DNA of 64,000 nucleotides, from positions 620,001 through 684,000 of the forward strand of contig NZ_CP116766.1 of assembly GCF_028463985.1 (NCBI RefSeq), given 5' to 3'. How positions within the stretch are numbered: the stretch's first letter is position 1; every line of letters starts with the position of its first letter. The DNA comes from Neisseria lisongii (GTDB lineage Bacteria; Pseudomonadota; Gammaproteobacteria; Burkholderiales; Neisseriaceae). Shown piece by piece: positions 26,320-35,300 of this stretch. The notes below the pieces were generated by a model, which had not been told where the DNA came from, made no database searches, and was given only the letters and a program-made list of their open reading frames with translations. The position numbers were made by a program, and so were the translations under genes.

Positions 26320-26353
26320 GCTCCTGTTTCTCATTATCGAAAGAAACAGGAGC
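26320..26353 (-). promoter_or_regulatory. Riboswitch expression-platform hairpin over the thiC ribosome binding site
   Basis: Perfect 12-bp stem (GCTCCTGTTTCT with AGAAACAGGAGC), 10-base loop, then six T residues that run into the thiC ATG. The 3' arm contains the AGGAG ribosome binding site, so folding would hide it; the T run also gives it the look of an intrinsic terminator. Confidence 0.7.
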
Positions 26354-26457
26354 GTTTTGCATTTTTCAGACGGCCTCAAGCCGCAGCCAAGCCGTCTGAA
26401 AAACAGATTTTGCCCCACCGCCCCAAAGCAGCCGCAAGCAAAACCGCAACAAAACTT

Positions 26458-26536
26458 CCGAAACTCCCCACGCAGGTATTATCCTGATCGGGTGCAAGGG
26501 TAACTCTCAGCCGCTTCACGCAGCACCCCTGTTTCG
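26458..26536 (-). promoter_or_regulatory. TPP riboswitch aptamer (THI element)
   Basis: On the minus strand the conserved THI-box segments appear in order: ACAGGGGTGCT, GGCTGAGAGTTACCC, CACCCGATCAGGATAATACC and TGCGTGGGGAGT. The aptamer lies about 145 bases upstream of thiC, as expected for thiamine pyrophosphate control. Confidence 0.93.
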
Positions 26537-26548
26537 CCAGATTAAACG

Positions 26549-26577
26549 ATTAAAACATAAATTCAGCACTTTGTGAA
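26549..26577 (-). promoter_or_regulatory. Candidate thiC promoter
   Basis: On the minus strand TTCACA (26572-26577), 17-base spacer, TTTAAT (26549-26554), placing transcription start just before the riboswitch aptamer. Confidence 0.55.
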
Positions 26578-26660
26578 GCAGAAAAAAACAATGTCATTCC
26601 ACCCGATTTTCAGTAGGGTGCGGGTTACCGCACCGCTTTGTTATCGAAACCTTAATTCAA

Positions 26661-26760
26661 TATAGTGAATTAACCAAAAAAATATTACAACCCAAGTGAA
26701 TCCCCTTTCCCGCCAGCAGGACGGGGAACGGTGTGTAGCGTGCTTGCCTAAGCATGCACG
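26661..26760. repeat. Degenerate miniature element related to R1
   Basis: Starts TATAGTGAATTAACCAAAA and holds CCCTTTCCCGCCAGCAGGACGGGGAACGG-like core sequence in the inverted R1 orientation; the right end is decayed. Upstream at 26617-26634 is a separate small hairpin (GGTGCGG/CCGCACC). Confidence 0.5.
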
Positions 26761-26781
26761 TGTACTTTAAATTCCACATGA

Positions 26782-26842
26782 ATGCCGTCTGAAAACGAGC
26801 AAAGTGAGTTTCTGCGCAGCTAAAATCAGATTTTCAGACGGC
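26782..26842 (-). repeat. DUS-bounded 30-bp repeat unit
   Basis: One unit of the TTTTAGCTGCGCAGAAACTC family seen at 6809 and 7748, here on the minus strand and flanked by DUS copies on both sides. Confidence 0.65.
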
Positions 26843-26865
26843 TTCGGCATAAAACTCACAGAACA

Positions 26866-27049
26866 GGTGCGTGCTTTGGCTCGCACCCTTGTATATCCAA
26901 CTTCCAGTATCATAACAAGCAACACCCGCCCGGCCGCCACCCGTGCGCACCCAAGGTTCAACAACCGCTGTGTAGCTTAGGGAAGCCGGGCAACCCATCA
27001 ACACAACCGGACAGTTGCCCGACAACACAACCGAATGCAAGACAGGTTT
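26866..27049 (+). ncRNA. Putative IS110 left end / bridge RNA region
   Basis: Non-coding leader of the IS110-family transposase. Two clear hairpins are present: 26866-26887 (6-bp stem) and 26987-27021 (8-bp perfect stem CGGGCAAC/GTTGCCCG with a 19-base loop). ACACAACCG occurs once in the loop and again just after the stem. IS110-group elements are known to encode a structured bridge RNA in this position; that this is one is inference. Element boundaries could not be fixed. Confidence 0.35.
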
Positions 27050-27052
27050 ATG

Positions 27053-27997
27053 ATGAGTACCCAAAACTACGGCGGTATCGACATCGCCAAACGAAACTTC
27101 GTTATCGGCATCACGTCTTCCAAAAAGACCAAAACCGAGACCAACAACCAAAAAGGCTTTCTCCACACCATCGAATACCTGAAAAAACATCAGGCCTCAC
27201 TGGTTGTGATGGAAAGCACCGGCGGACTGGAAATCCCATTGGCCAAAGCACTGCACCGGGCAGGATTCAAAGTCATCATTGCCAATCCCCGTCAGACGCA
27301 CCAATTCGCACAGTCGCAATCACTCACCAAAACCGATGCGGCCGATGCCAAAATGTTGGCGTTTTACGCACAGGTAATCACACAAAAGCCCGATTGGGAA
27401 CGGCAGCTCTATACGCCGCCGAGTGAGGCAGAAGAAATCCTCGAAGCCTTAATCAGCCGCCGCACTCAACTGGTTGAAATGCGCAGTGCCGAAAAAAACC
27501 GTTTGCAGCAGGTACATGAAACACAGATTCAAAGTGTTGAAGCACTGATCGCACATTTCGACATACTGATTGCTGCTTTGGACAAACAGATCGAAGAACA
27601 TAACGACACTCATTTTGGCGACAAAAGCAGTCTGCTGCAAAGCATCAAAGGTATCGGCCCGACTACTGCGGCGACCTTATGTGCGATGTTGCCGGAATTG
27701 GGCAAAGTATCGCATAAACAGATTGCCGGTTTGGTAGGTGTCGCCCCTTATGTGAAAGAAAGCGGCACAATGAAGTTTAAAAGCCGCTGTTTCGGCGGGC
27801 GCAGTGCTGTACGCAAAACGCTGTATATGGCGGCGATGGTGGCGGCACACTACGAACCGAGGATTAAGGACTTCTACCAACGTCTGCGTTTGCGGGGTAA
27901 GCCGTACAAAGTGGCGGTAACGGCCTGTATGCGTAAGCTGCTGACGATTCTGAATGCGATGATGCGGGATCGTTTGGCGGCAGTGAGTGCTGTTTGA
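27053..27997 (+). CDS. IS110-family transposase (Piv/DEDD type)
   Basis: Serine-dependent RuvC-like (DEDD) recombinase of about 314 residues. The N-terminal domain has GGIDIAKRNF (first Asp), VVMESTGGLE (Glu) and KTDAADAKMLA (two Asp). A coiled region leads to the Transposase_20 domain: IKGIGPTTAATLCAMLPELG, GLVGVAPYVKESGTMKFKSR with the likely nucleophilic Ser, and AVRKTLYMAAMVAAHYEPR. The ATG at 27053 has an AGG six bases upstream; ATG at 27050 is possible. It appears intact. Related Piv-like proteins occur in Neisseria with filamentous prophages, but no phage gene is seen here. Confidence 0.92.
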   Translation: MSTQNYGGIDIAKRNFVIGITSSKKTKTETNNQKGFLHTIEYLKKHQASLVVMESTGGLEIPLAKALHRAGFKVIIANPRQTHQFAQSQSLTKTDAADAKMLAFYAQVITQKPDWERQLYTPPSEAEEILEALISRRTQLVEMRSAEKNRLQQVHETQIQSVEALIAHFDILIAALDKQIEEHNDTHFGDKSSLLQSIKGIGPTTAATLCAMLPELGKVSHKQIAGLVGVAPYVKESGTMKFKSRCFGGRSAVRKTLYMAAMVAAHYEPRIKDFYQRLRLRGKPYKVAVTACMRKLLTILNAMMRDRLAAVSAV

Positions 27998-28012
27998 TCA
28001 TGTTGAAGTATT

Positions 28013-28081
28013 GCCGGTTTTGTTTAGACCGGCCTTCAGACTAACCGTTTTTGTATTTTTACCCGACGGGGTGAAAAATAC
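28013..28081 (+). other. Hairpins downstream of the IS110 transposase (possible right end)
   Basis: Two stem-loops follow the gene: GCCGGT/ACCGGC (28013-28033) and a strong stem built on GTATTTTT...AAAAATAC with CCC/GGG around a GACG loop (about 28052-28081). They may mark the right end of the element or terminate its transcript. Confidence 0.45.
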
Positions 28082-28133
28082 AGTTGCTACAAGTGCCGGA
28101 TTAAATTGTATGGATTATTCAGTTATTTCACTA

Positions 28134-28291
28134 TATAGTAAATCAACCGAAAAATATGACACCGTAGCAAGCCACCCGTCCCCTAACCCCTTCCCGCCAG
28201 CGGGACGGGGAACAAAGTGCAGGTGGACACCACATATTCCGACTGCCATTAGCTTGCCGATTTGTACAGAAAATTCGGTGTTTTAACTATA
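28134..28291. repeat. Miniature element R1, copy C (inverted)
   Basis: A 158-bp inverted copy: TATAGTAAATCAACCGAA ... CGGTGTTTTAACTATA with the same palindromic core. Immediately before it is a solo Correia-like end (GTTATTTCACTATA), so two elements abut or nest here. Confidence 0.8.
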
Positions 28292-28301
28292 AGGGAATAG
28301 A

Positions 28302-28350
28302 AGGCCGTCTGAAAACGAATGTAATGAGTTTCTGTGCAGCTAAAATTGGG
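28302..28350 (-). repeat. DUS-linked 30-bp repeat unit
   Basis: Minus-strand unit TTTTAGCTGCACAGAAACTC followed by a DUS (TTTTCAGACGGCC). The rest of the gap to uvrB holds a DUS near 28390 and nothing else recognised. Confidence 0.6.
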
Positions 28351-28547
28351 TTTTAATTCAATATAGTGCGCTTACCCACACCCCACCCTGTTTTCAGACG
28401 GCTTTGTTTCTTTTAATTTCAAGGGCAAAATGTTTTTAGGATTAGTTTGCGCTGTTTCATCAATAACCCCGTGCATACTTGGGGCTGCGCGCTACGTTGG
28501 TTTTCGATTTATATTGTGGCCAAACCGAAAACCATTTTTCAGAAAAA

Positions 28548-30572
28548 CTATTCCGCTCCAAACAGCAGCCCTTCTTTAATCCCCCGTATTTTATCCCGCA
28601 ATACGGCGGCTTCTTCAAACTGTAAATCCCGTGCTGCCTGCTGCATGGCTTTTTCGAGTTTGGCGATTTCTTTGAGGGCATCGTCTTCGGTGCGGATTTC
28701 GCCGATTTTGACTTTGTTTTTCAGACGGCCTTTGCTGCTGCCTGAATCGTCGTGGTACACGCCGTCGATGATGTCTTTGACCTGTTTTTTGATTTGCTGC
28801 GGAACAATACCGTGTTCGATGTTGAATTTAATCTGTTTTTCCCGCCGGCGTTCGGTTTCGTCGATGGCGGCTTTCATGGAATCGGTGATTTTGTCGGCAT
28901 ACAGAATGGCTACGCCGTTTACATTGCGGGCGGCTCGGCCTATGGTTTGGATCAGGCTGCGGTGGCTGCGCAGGAAGCCTTCTTTATCGGCATCGAGAAT
29001 GGCGACTAGAGAAACTTCGGGAATGTCCAAGCCTTCACGCAAGAGGTTGATGCCAACCAATACGTCAAACAGGCCTAAACGTAAATCTCTAATGATTTCA
29101 ACTCGTTCTACGGTGTCGATGTCGCTGTGCAGATAGCGGACTTTTACGCCTAATTCGCTGTAATAGTCGGTGAGCTGCTCGGCCATGCGTTTGGTGAGGG
29201 TGGTAACGAGGGTACGTTCGCCTTTTTTGATGCGTTCGTTGATTTCGGAAAGTAAATCATCAACTTGGGTGGCAACGGGTCGGATTTCGATAATGGGATC
29301 GACCAGCCCTGTGGGGCGGACAACTTGTTCGACAACCTGCCCGGCGTGTTCTTCTTCGTATTTGGCGGGGGTGGCGGAAACGAAGATGGTTTGCGGCATG
29401 ATTTTTTCAAATTCGTGGAATTTGAGCGGGCGGTTGTCTCGGGCGGATGGTAGGCGGAAGCCGTAATCTACGAGGTTTTGTTTGCGGCTGGCATCGCCTT
29501 TGTACATGCCGCCGATTTGGGTTACGGTTACATGGCTTTCGTCGATAAACATGATGGCGTTGTCGGGCAAATAGTCCATCAGTGTCGGCGGCGGTTCGCC
29601 TTCTTTTTTGCCGGAAAAGTGGCGGGAATAGTTTTCAATGCCTTTGCAGAAGCCCATTTCGTAGAGCATTTCCAAGTCAAAACGGGTGCGCTGCTCAATC
29701 CGCTGCTGCTCGACATGGCGCAATTCTTTGCCGAAAAAGGCCACCCGTTCCCGCAACTCTTCTTTAATCCGTTCGCAGGCACGCAAGACAGTTTCCCTCG
29801 GCGTAACGTAATGGCTGGACGGGAACACGGTATAGCGTCCGACACGCTGCACATTGCCGCCGGTGAGCGGGTCGAATAAGTCCAAACGGTCGATTTCATC
29901 ATCAAACAGGCTGATGCGCAGGGCATTGTCGGAACTTTCCGCCGGATAAACGTCAATCACATCGCCCCGCACCCGAAACGAACCCCGTTTGAAATCCAAA
30001 TCGCCCCGTTCATACTGCATGGCAACCAAAGTGGCGATAATGTCCCGCTGCTCAAGGGTATCGCCCTCTTTGACCGACAACACCATCTGCTGATACTCGG
30101 TCGGGTCGCCGATACCGTAAATCGCCGATACGGTCGCCACGATAATCACATCGTTGCGGGTCATCAGGTTTTTGGTGGCACTCAAACGCATTTGTTCGAT
30201 ATGTTCGTTAATCGCCGAATCTTTTTCGATAAATAAATCACGGCTGGGAACATAGGCTTCGGGCTGGTAATAATCATAGTAGGATACGAAATATTCCACC
30301 GCATTTTCGGGGAAAAACTCCCGCATTTCGGCATAAAGTTGCGCCGCCAGAGTTTTATTGTGCGCCATAATAATCGCCGGTCGGCCGCTTTGGGCAATCA
30401 CATTGGCCATGGTATAGGTTTTGCCCGAACCGGTTACGCCCAGCAGCGTTTGGTAGGCAAGGCCGTCTGAAAGTCCCTCCAAAAGCCCGGCAATCGCCGT
30501 AGGCTGGTCGCCCGCCGGCGGAAACGGCTGATGAAGTTTGAACGGGGAATTTTCGTATTGGATAACCTGCAT
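28548..30572 (-). CDS. uvrB: Excinuclease ABC subunit B
   Basis: Damage-verifying helicase-like subunit of nucleotide excision repair, acting with UvrA and UvrC. The 674-residue protein has the Walker A LLGVTGSGKTYTMANVI, the beta-hairpin region SYYDYYQPEAYVPSRDLFIEKD, the DESH box FIDESHVTV, FVSATPAKYE, the helicase motifs GINLLREGLDIPEVSLVAILDADKEG and QTIGRAARN, and a C-terminal UVR motif (IAKLEKAMQQAARDLQFEEAAVLRD) that contacts UvrC. The start at 30572 (MQVIQYENSPFKLHQPF) is the family start, but a DUS sits directly before it where the ribosome binding site should be; an in-frame ATG at 30608 is an alternative. Confidence 0.96.
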   Translation of the reverse strand: MQVIQYENSPFKLHQPFPPAGDQPTAIAGLLEGLSDGLAYQTLLGVTGSGKTYTMANVIAQSGRPAIIMAHNKTLAAQLYAEMREFFPENAVEYFVSYYDYYQPEAYVPSRDLFIEKDSAINEHIEQMRLSATKNLMTRNDVIIVATVSAIYGIGDPTEYQQMVLSVKEGDTLEQRDIIATLVAMQYERGDLDFKRGSFRVRGDVIDVYPAESSDNALRISLFDDEIDRLDLFDPLTGGNVQRVGRYTVFPSSHYVTPRETVLRACERIKEELRERVAFFGKELRHVEQQRIEQRTRFDLEMLYEMGFCKGIENYSRHFSGKKEGEPPPTLMDYLPDNAIMFIDESHVTVTQIGGMYKGDASRKQNLVDYGFRLPSARDNRPLKFHEFEKIMPQTIFVSATPAKYEEEHAGQVVEQVVRPTGLVDPIIEIRPVATQVDDLLSEINERIKKGERTLVTTLTKRMAEQLTDYYSELGVKVRYLHSDIDTVERVEIIRDLRLGLFDVLVGINLLREGLDIPEVSLVAILDADKEGFLRSHRSLIQTIGRAARNVNGVAILYADKITDSMKAAIDETERRREKQIKFNIEHGIVPQQIKKQVKDIIDGVYHDDSGSSKGRLKNKVKIGEIRTEDDALKEIAKLEKAMQQAARDLQFEEAAVLRDKIRGIKEGLLFGAE

Positions 30573-30658
30573 TTTCAGACGGCCTAAAATATCGGTGAAA
30601 ACAGCCATTATAGCAAAACCCGCCAGCCGCCGTTTGCCCGTTTTAAGTGTTTTAAACA

Positions 30659-30765
30659 TATAGTGAAATAACCCAAAAGCAATACAAGGCGGCAAGCCGC
30701 AGACAGTATGGGTAATACAGCAAGGCGAAGCCAACGATATAGTGCTTGGGGGTTGTTTCACTATA
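30659..30765. repeat. Correia-type element, short form
   Basis: A 107-bp element, TATAGTGAAATAACCCAAAA to GGTTGTTTCACTATA, with the Correia core GCAAGCCGCAGACAGTA. It lies upstream of uvrB and downstream of mlaC. Confidence 0.85.
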
Positions 30766-30793
30766 AAATGAAAACGGCGCAAACCGCCGTTTT
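30766..30793 (-). terminator. Terminator of mlaC
   Basis: AAAACGGC, 7-base loop, GCCGTTTT, followed on the minus strand by a T-rich tract, right after the mlaC stop. Confidence 0.65.
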
Positions 30794-30806
30794 CCCTGCC
30801 AGATAA

Positions 30807-31397
30807 TTACTGCTTTTTCAAGCCTTTGGCTTTCACCGCCGCAATCGTACCGTCAATACCTTTCTGTTTAATCAACTCATTAAACTGATTGCGGTAAATC
30901 GTTACCAAGCTCGCACCGTCCACCCGGAAATTATAGATTTTATACACCGGCCCGATTTTATAAAGCTGATACGCTACTTCATATTTATTGCCGCTTTTGG
31001 TCTGAATTTCCGAAAACACATCAAATTTATTGGCATTTTCCGTCATCTTCGGCAACAGCTTCACCTTTGCGTCTGCCGCCCCGACCAAAGCCGAATGCGC
31101 ATACATCGACACCACCATTTCTTTAAATGCAGCAATAAAATCCGTTTTCTGTTTTGCTGTAAACTGCCGCCAAGGTGCGCCCACCGCCAAGGCCGAAATG
31201 CGTTCGTAGTCTAAATAACGGTCGGCATACTGCTCAACCTGCTTCACCTTCTGCGCTTCGCTCAAAGCATTATTGCGGGCGATTTTCAACACCGCATCAA
31301 TATTCTGCTGCATCTGCTCCTGCGCCGGGTGTGCCGCCGCATAAGCCGATGCCATCACCGGTGCTGCCAAAACAATAGCCGGAATCAAACGGTTCAT
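30807..31397 (-). CDS. mlaC: MlaC-like phospholipid-binding periplasmic protein (Ttg2D family)
   Basis: Periplasmic shuttle of the Mla system that moves phospholipids between the outer membrane and the MlaFEDB inner-membrane complex. The 196-residue protein has a signal peptide (MNRLIPAIVLAAPVMASAYA), then AQEQMQQNIDAVLKIARNN, VEQYADRYLDYERISALAVG, WRQFTAKQKTDFIAAFKEM, and the C-terminal YKIYNFRVDGASLVTIYRNQFNELIKQKGIDGTI typical of MlaC. No mlaD, E, F or B is adjacent: downstream lie a Correia element and uvrB, upstream a tRNA gene on the other strand. It may be an isolated mlaC or a paralogue. Confidence 0.88.
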   Translation of the reverse strand: MNRLIPAIVLAAPVMASAYAAAHPAQEQMQQNIDAVLKIARNNALSEAQKVKQVEQYADRYLDYERISALAVGAPWRQFTAKQKTDFIAAFKEMVVSMYAHSALVGAADAKVKLLPKMTENANKFDVFSEIQTKSGNKYEVAYQLYKIGPVYKIYNFRVDGASLVTIYRNQFNELIKQKGIDGTIAAVKAKGLKKQ

Positions 31398-31498
31398 CAG
31401 ATTTTCCTTTCATCAACAAATCGCCAACAGCATACGCCGATATTCTGTAAAACAAACCATGTTTCAGGCAATATTTGGATATTTTTCCCCAAACACGC

Positions 31499-31527
31499 TT
31501 TACAAAAAAACACCGCCCAACTATAAT
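31499..31527 (+). promoter_or_regulatory. tRNA-Leu promoter
   Basis: TTTACA (31499-31504), 17-base spacer, TATAAT (31522-31527), placing the start about seven bases before the tRNA. Confidence 0.75.
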
Positions 31528-31543
31528 GCCGACCTTACCCACC

Positions 31544-31628
31544 GCCCAGGTGGCGAAATTGGTAGACGCAGGGGACTCAAAATCCCCCGCCGCAAGGTGT
31601 GTCGGTTCGAGTCCGACCCTGGGCACCA
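31544..31628 (+). tRNA. tRNA-Leu (anticodon CAA)
   Basis: An 85-base tRNA with encoded CCA. The acceptor stem GCCCAGG pairs with CCTGGGC. The anticodon stem GGGGA/TCCCC encloses CTCAAAA, giving anticodon CAA (reads UUG). A short variable arm stem follows, then the T arm GTCGGTTCGAGTCCGAC. The long variable arm fits a class II leucine tRNA. It has its own promoter and terminator. A degenerate phage-type region starts a few hundred bases downstream. Confidence 0.96.
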
Positions 31629-31635
31629 GATTAAA

Positions 31636-31676
31636 AAAAACCGTATAAACTAAACAATGTTTATACGGTTTTTTGT
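31636..31676 (+). terminator. Terminator of tRNA-Leu
   Basis: AAAAACCGTATAAAC, an 8-base loop, GTTTATACGGTTTTTT, eight bases after the tRNA. Confidence 0.85.
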
Positions 31677-31800
31677 TTTTGCTGCATGAAGAGTAACTTA
31701 TTTTCGACTGCTATTTGCAGAGTGTATGCTCAAAATATGGTATGGGTTTATTGCTAAAATAGTCCGACTGTATTTATCCAGCCATCTCTCATTTTTCAAA

Positions 31801-31881
31801 TACCCCCGTAGTTCCGACTTTCGTCGGAACTACGGGGGTATTAAGTTTAAAATGTGCTAGAAATTCGGTTGATTTACTATA
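31801..31881. repeat. dRS3-like hairpin with TA-ended element arm
   Basis: Perfect 18-bp stem with loop TTTC (31801-31840) sharing the core GTTCCGAC/GTCGGAAC with 24348-24383, followed by CGGTTGATTTACTATA, an R1-type right end. Between 31881 and 32078 only decayed Correia-like and mutated DUS sequence can be seen. Confidence 0.65.
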
Positions 31882-32078
31882 TCTTAAGCACTGTCTTCGG
31901 CTCACCGCCTTATCCTACTTTTATATGTCGTCTAAATCGGTTTTCAAGACGGAATTTTTTTCCATTGTTACTTTTTGACAATAAAACCGTTTTTATTGTC
32001 TTAAATATAAAACGTTCCGCAAAATCATGTTATTGGTCTCAATACTTTATCCTTTTTGATGTATCGTTTTGTCATGGT

Positions 32079-32310
32079 CTAGCTGGTGCGGCCAAGCTGT
32101 TTTAGGGCTTCTTTCTGGTCGGATTTCAGGTAAAAATCTGCGCCGGATATTGCCAGTAGGTCCTTAAATTGGAAGTTCTCCAATTCTTCTGTCCGTTCTA
32201 GAGTCGTTTGATGATTTTTCTTCGCAGGGTTTGGAAATTGTCGCCGAGTATGCGTCGGGACAGTTTTGTTCCTTCGTGTTTCAGAACAAAAATTCTGTCC
32301 GGCCTTTGCG
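32079..32310 (-). pseudogene. Unrecognised gene fragment with a frameshift
   Basis: Two minus-strand frames join through a one-base shift near 32200-32230. The first gives RIFVLKHEGTKLSRRILG..., the second LERTEELENFQFKDLLAISG and DFYLKSDQKEALKQLGRTS before a TAG at 32079. Both read like real protein, but the family was not recognised. It ends where the plus-strand polyvalent gene begins, so the junction near 32310-32335 is probably a deletion or recombination scar. Confidence 0.35.
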
Positions 32311-32331
32311 TCAATCTAGGATTTCCGCTAA

Positions 32332-35300
32332 GTGGCTGTAAATGCTGCTGCGGCCGCAGGCGGTGTGCGCGGGCAAATCTATGATGAGGTGAAGGCGGCG
32401 GATGATAAGGAGCTGATGGCAATCAATCCTGAATACCGCCAACTGCGCCAAAGTATGGACGAGGCGGCGAAAGAGGAAATCGGCACCCGTTTGGTGCAGC
32501 ATTTGCCGGAAATGGCGGCGGCTTCGTTGGGTTATCTGACGGGGGCGAGCGGTTTTGAGGCGGCACTGGCGAAAAGCGGTGCGGCCAAGCCTTTGATGAC
32601 GGCATTCAAAGAAACGGCGGGTGAGGCGTTTGAGGAGGGGGGCGAGCAGCTTGCCGCCAACTATGGTTACAGCCGGATTGACCCCCGCAAGGATTTGGCG
32701 GAAGGGGTGGACGGCGCCGCTTTGATGAGTGCGGCTTACGGTGCGCCTTTGGGCGGCGCGGCGGGCGGTATGGATTATGCACGGCTGCGGCAGCAGCAGA
32801 AAGCGGGCAGTATTGCCGAACAGGTGGTTGAGGCGGCACGGGAGCGGGTGCTGGCGGATTATCGGCCGCAGCCTGAAACGGCAACGGGATTTTCAGACGG
32901 CCTTGAAGAGAATGCGGCACAACGTCCGAATATTGCGCCGGTGAACCAACGGGCGGCACGTCCGGAAACGGTATCGCTGCGGGAACAGCGGGCGGCGGCA
33001 ACGACCGATACGGGTTTGGTTGCCCGAGGCAGTGAGCATGATGTGGTGATTGGTGAGCGAACCGAGCCGCTGCAATGGGAAATCCGCGAGGCTTCGGATA
33101 TGGGGGCGACGGTTGCCAAGGCAGATAACCAATACCGAGACCGTAACCGTGCGGCAAGCGAAGCGCAGATTAACAGCATTGCCGCCAATCTGAATTACCG
33201 CCGTTTGAACGATTCGCCGGAAATGGACAGCGGTGCGCCGACTTTGGCGAGCGACGGTAAAACGGTTATCGGCGGTAACGGGCGGATTGCGGCCATCAAA
33301 CAGGCTTACGACAACGGCACGGCGGGGCAGTATCGGGCGGATTTGACGGCTGATGCGGTACGCTTCGGTTTTACGCCCGAGGATTTGGCGCAATTCAAAC
33401 AGCCGGTGTTGGTACGCCGTCTGAAAAATGATGTCGATATCAAAGAGGCGGCGATTGCGTCCAACGAAGGCGGCAGCATGGTAATGAGTGCGTTGGAGCA
33501 GGCCAAGGTAGACGCAGGCCGTTTACCTGATTTGAGCAGTTTTACGTTTAACGATGAGGGCAATCTCAATACGCCTGAAAACCGCCATGCGATTGCGCAT
33601 TTTGTCGGTAATTTCCCACCTAACCAGCGGGCGGCTCTGATGACGAAAGACGGTCTGTTGAGCCGCCAAGGTGTGCAGCGTTTGGAAAACGCCATGAATT
33701 ATCAGGCATTGGGCGACAGCGAAGCATTGGGGCGGGTGATTGAATCCACTGCACCGCAAAGCCGCAATGTTACCAAGGCATTGGCACAGGCCAGCGGCAC
33801 GATTGCGGAAGCTCGCAACGATATTGCACGGGGTGATTTGCACGGGTTGGATATTGCCGATGACTTAATGACGGCGGCGGATTTAATCGAGCAGATTAAG
33901 GCACATGGCGGCGATGTTGGAACTTATCTGGCGCAGATGGGCTTGGTGGCGGATGATGTAACGCCTGTGGCACGGGAATTGTTGCGCTTTATCGACCGCA
34001 ATATCCGCAGCCCGAAGAAAATCCGCGAGTTAATCCGCAACTATTACGCAGAGCTTCGGGCTTTGGGTAATCCGAAACAGGCGGATATTTTGGGCGGCAA
34101 TGAGGATATCGGCCGCGAACAGCTTTTAGAAAGGGCAAGACGGAATGTCGAAGATGACGCAGCAGCAGAAACAGAATTTGGAAATCAGGGCGGGAATGCA
34201 GCCGCAGACGGAAACGCAGAAGCAGACGGCGCTGCTGCGGCTGATTTTGGGCTTGAAGCACAATCCGGAAATGGCAAAGGCGATGGAGGCGGCGTTGAAG
34301 AAAACGCAGGGCTGAATGAAGATGCTGAAGATTCAGACGGCCTGACGGAAGATGAGCGGGCGGCAAACGGGGATTTGTTCAGCCGGGCCGATGACGGCGG
34401 TACATTTAAACAGAACAATGACGATATCCGTTTCAGCTTAAACGAGGCGGAAGATTCGGCATTTGCTCGGGCGGTGGATCGTGTGGCAAACGGTTATAAA
34501 GGTAGTGAGAAACGTTTTGTGCAGATGGGTACGACGCCTGATGTGTTGAAAATGTTGGGATTGCCTGATACAAAAGTGTCCTTGCGTGAATCTGTGCTGA
34601 ACAAGGTTATGGGTGGTAAACATCATCTGACGGCTGCTGATATGAAACAGTTGCCGCATCAGTTGAATAATCCGGTGGCTGTGATGAAGTCAGCAGCGCA
34701 AGCCAGCCGAGACGGTTATGTGGTCTTAACCGAGATTCAGGAACATGGCGAGCCTGTTATTGCAGCTTTGCATGTGAATAGAACGGCGAATGGCTTAGAG
34801 GTTGTCAATATTGCTAGTGTTTACGGCAAAAATTTAAGCGGACTGCAAAACATGTTAAATCATGATTTGTTGTATTGGAACAAAGCAAAAGGTTTGCAAA
34901 CCGTTCGGGCTTTCGGGCTCTCTTTGCCTTCAACATTCGCCACAGACGGTGCAAACCTTTCAATCAATATTAAAACAGAATCCGATTTGACGCAATACCG
35001 GAAAGCCAAAGTGGGTAAAGCTCACCTTGGTAAGCATGATGTTCGGGCGGCTACTGAAAAGGCGGATAAGGTCAAGCGGCATGGTGAAATCGAAGCTGCT
35101 ATACGCCAAGCCTTGCCGCAACATGCCGACAAGGTGCGGGTATTGTCGGCAGGCGAAGCCATGCCCGATTATGCGGCGGATTTGATTTCAGACGGCATTG
35201 AGGGCTGGTATCACCCGAAAGACGGCAGCATTAACCTTGTTGCCGAAAACCTGACACCGGAGCGGGCGGTATGGGTGGCTTGGCATGAGTTGGGGCATCG

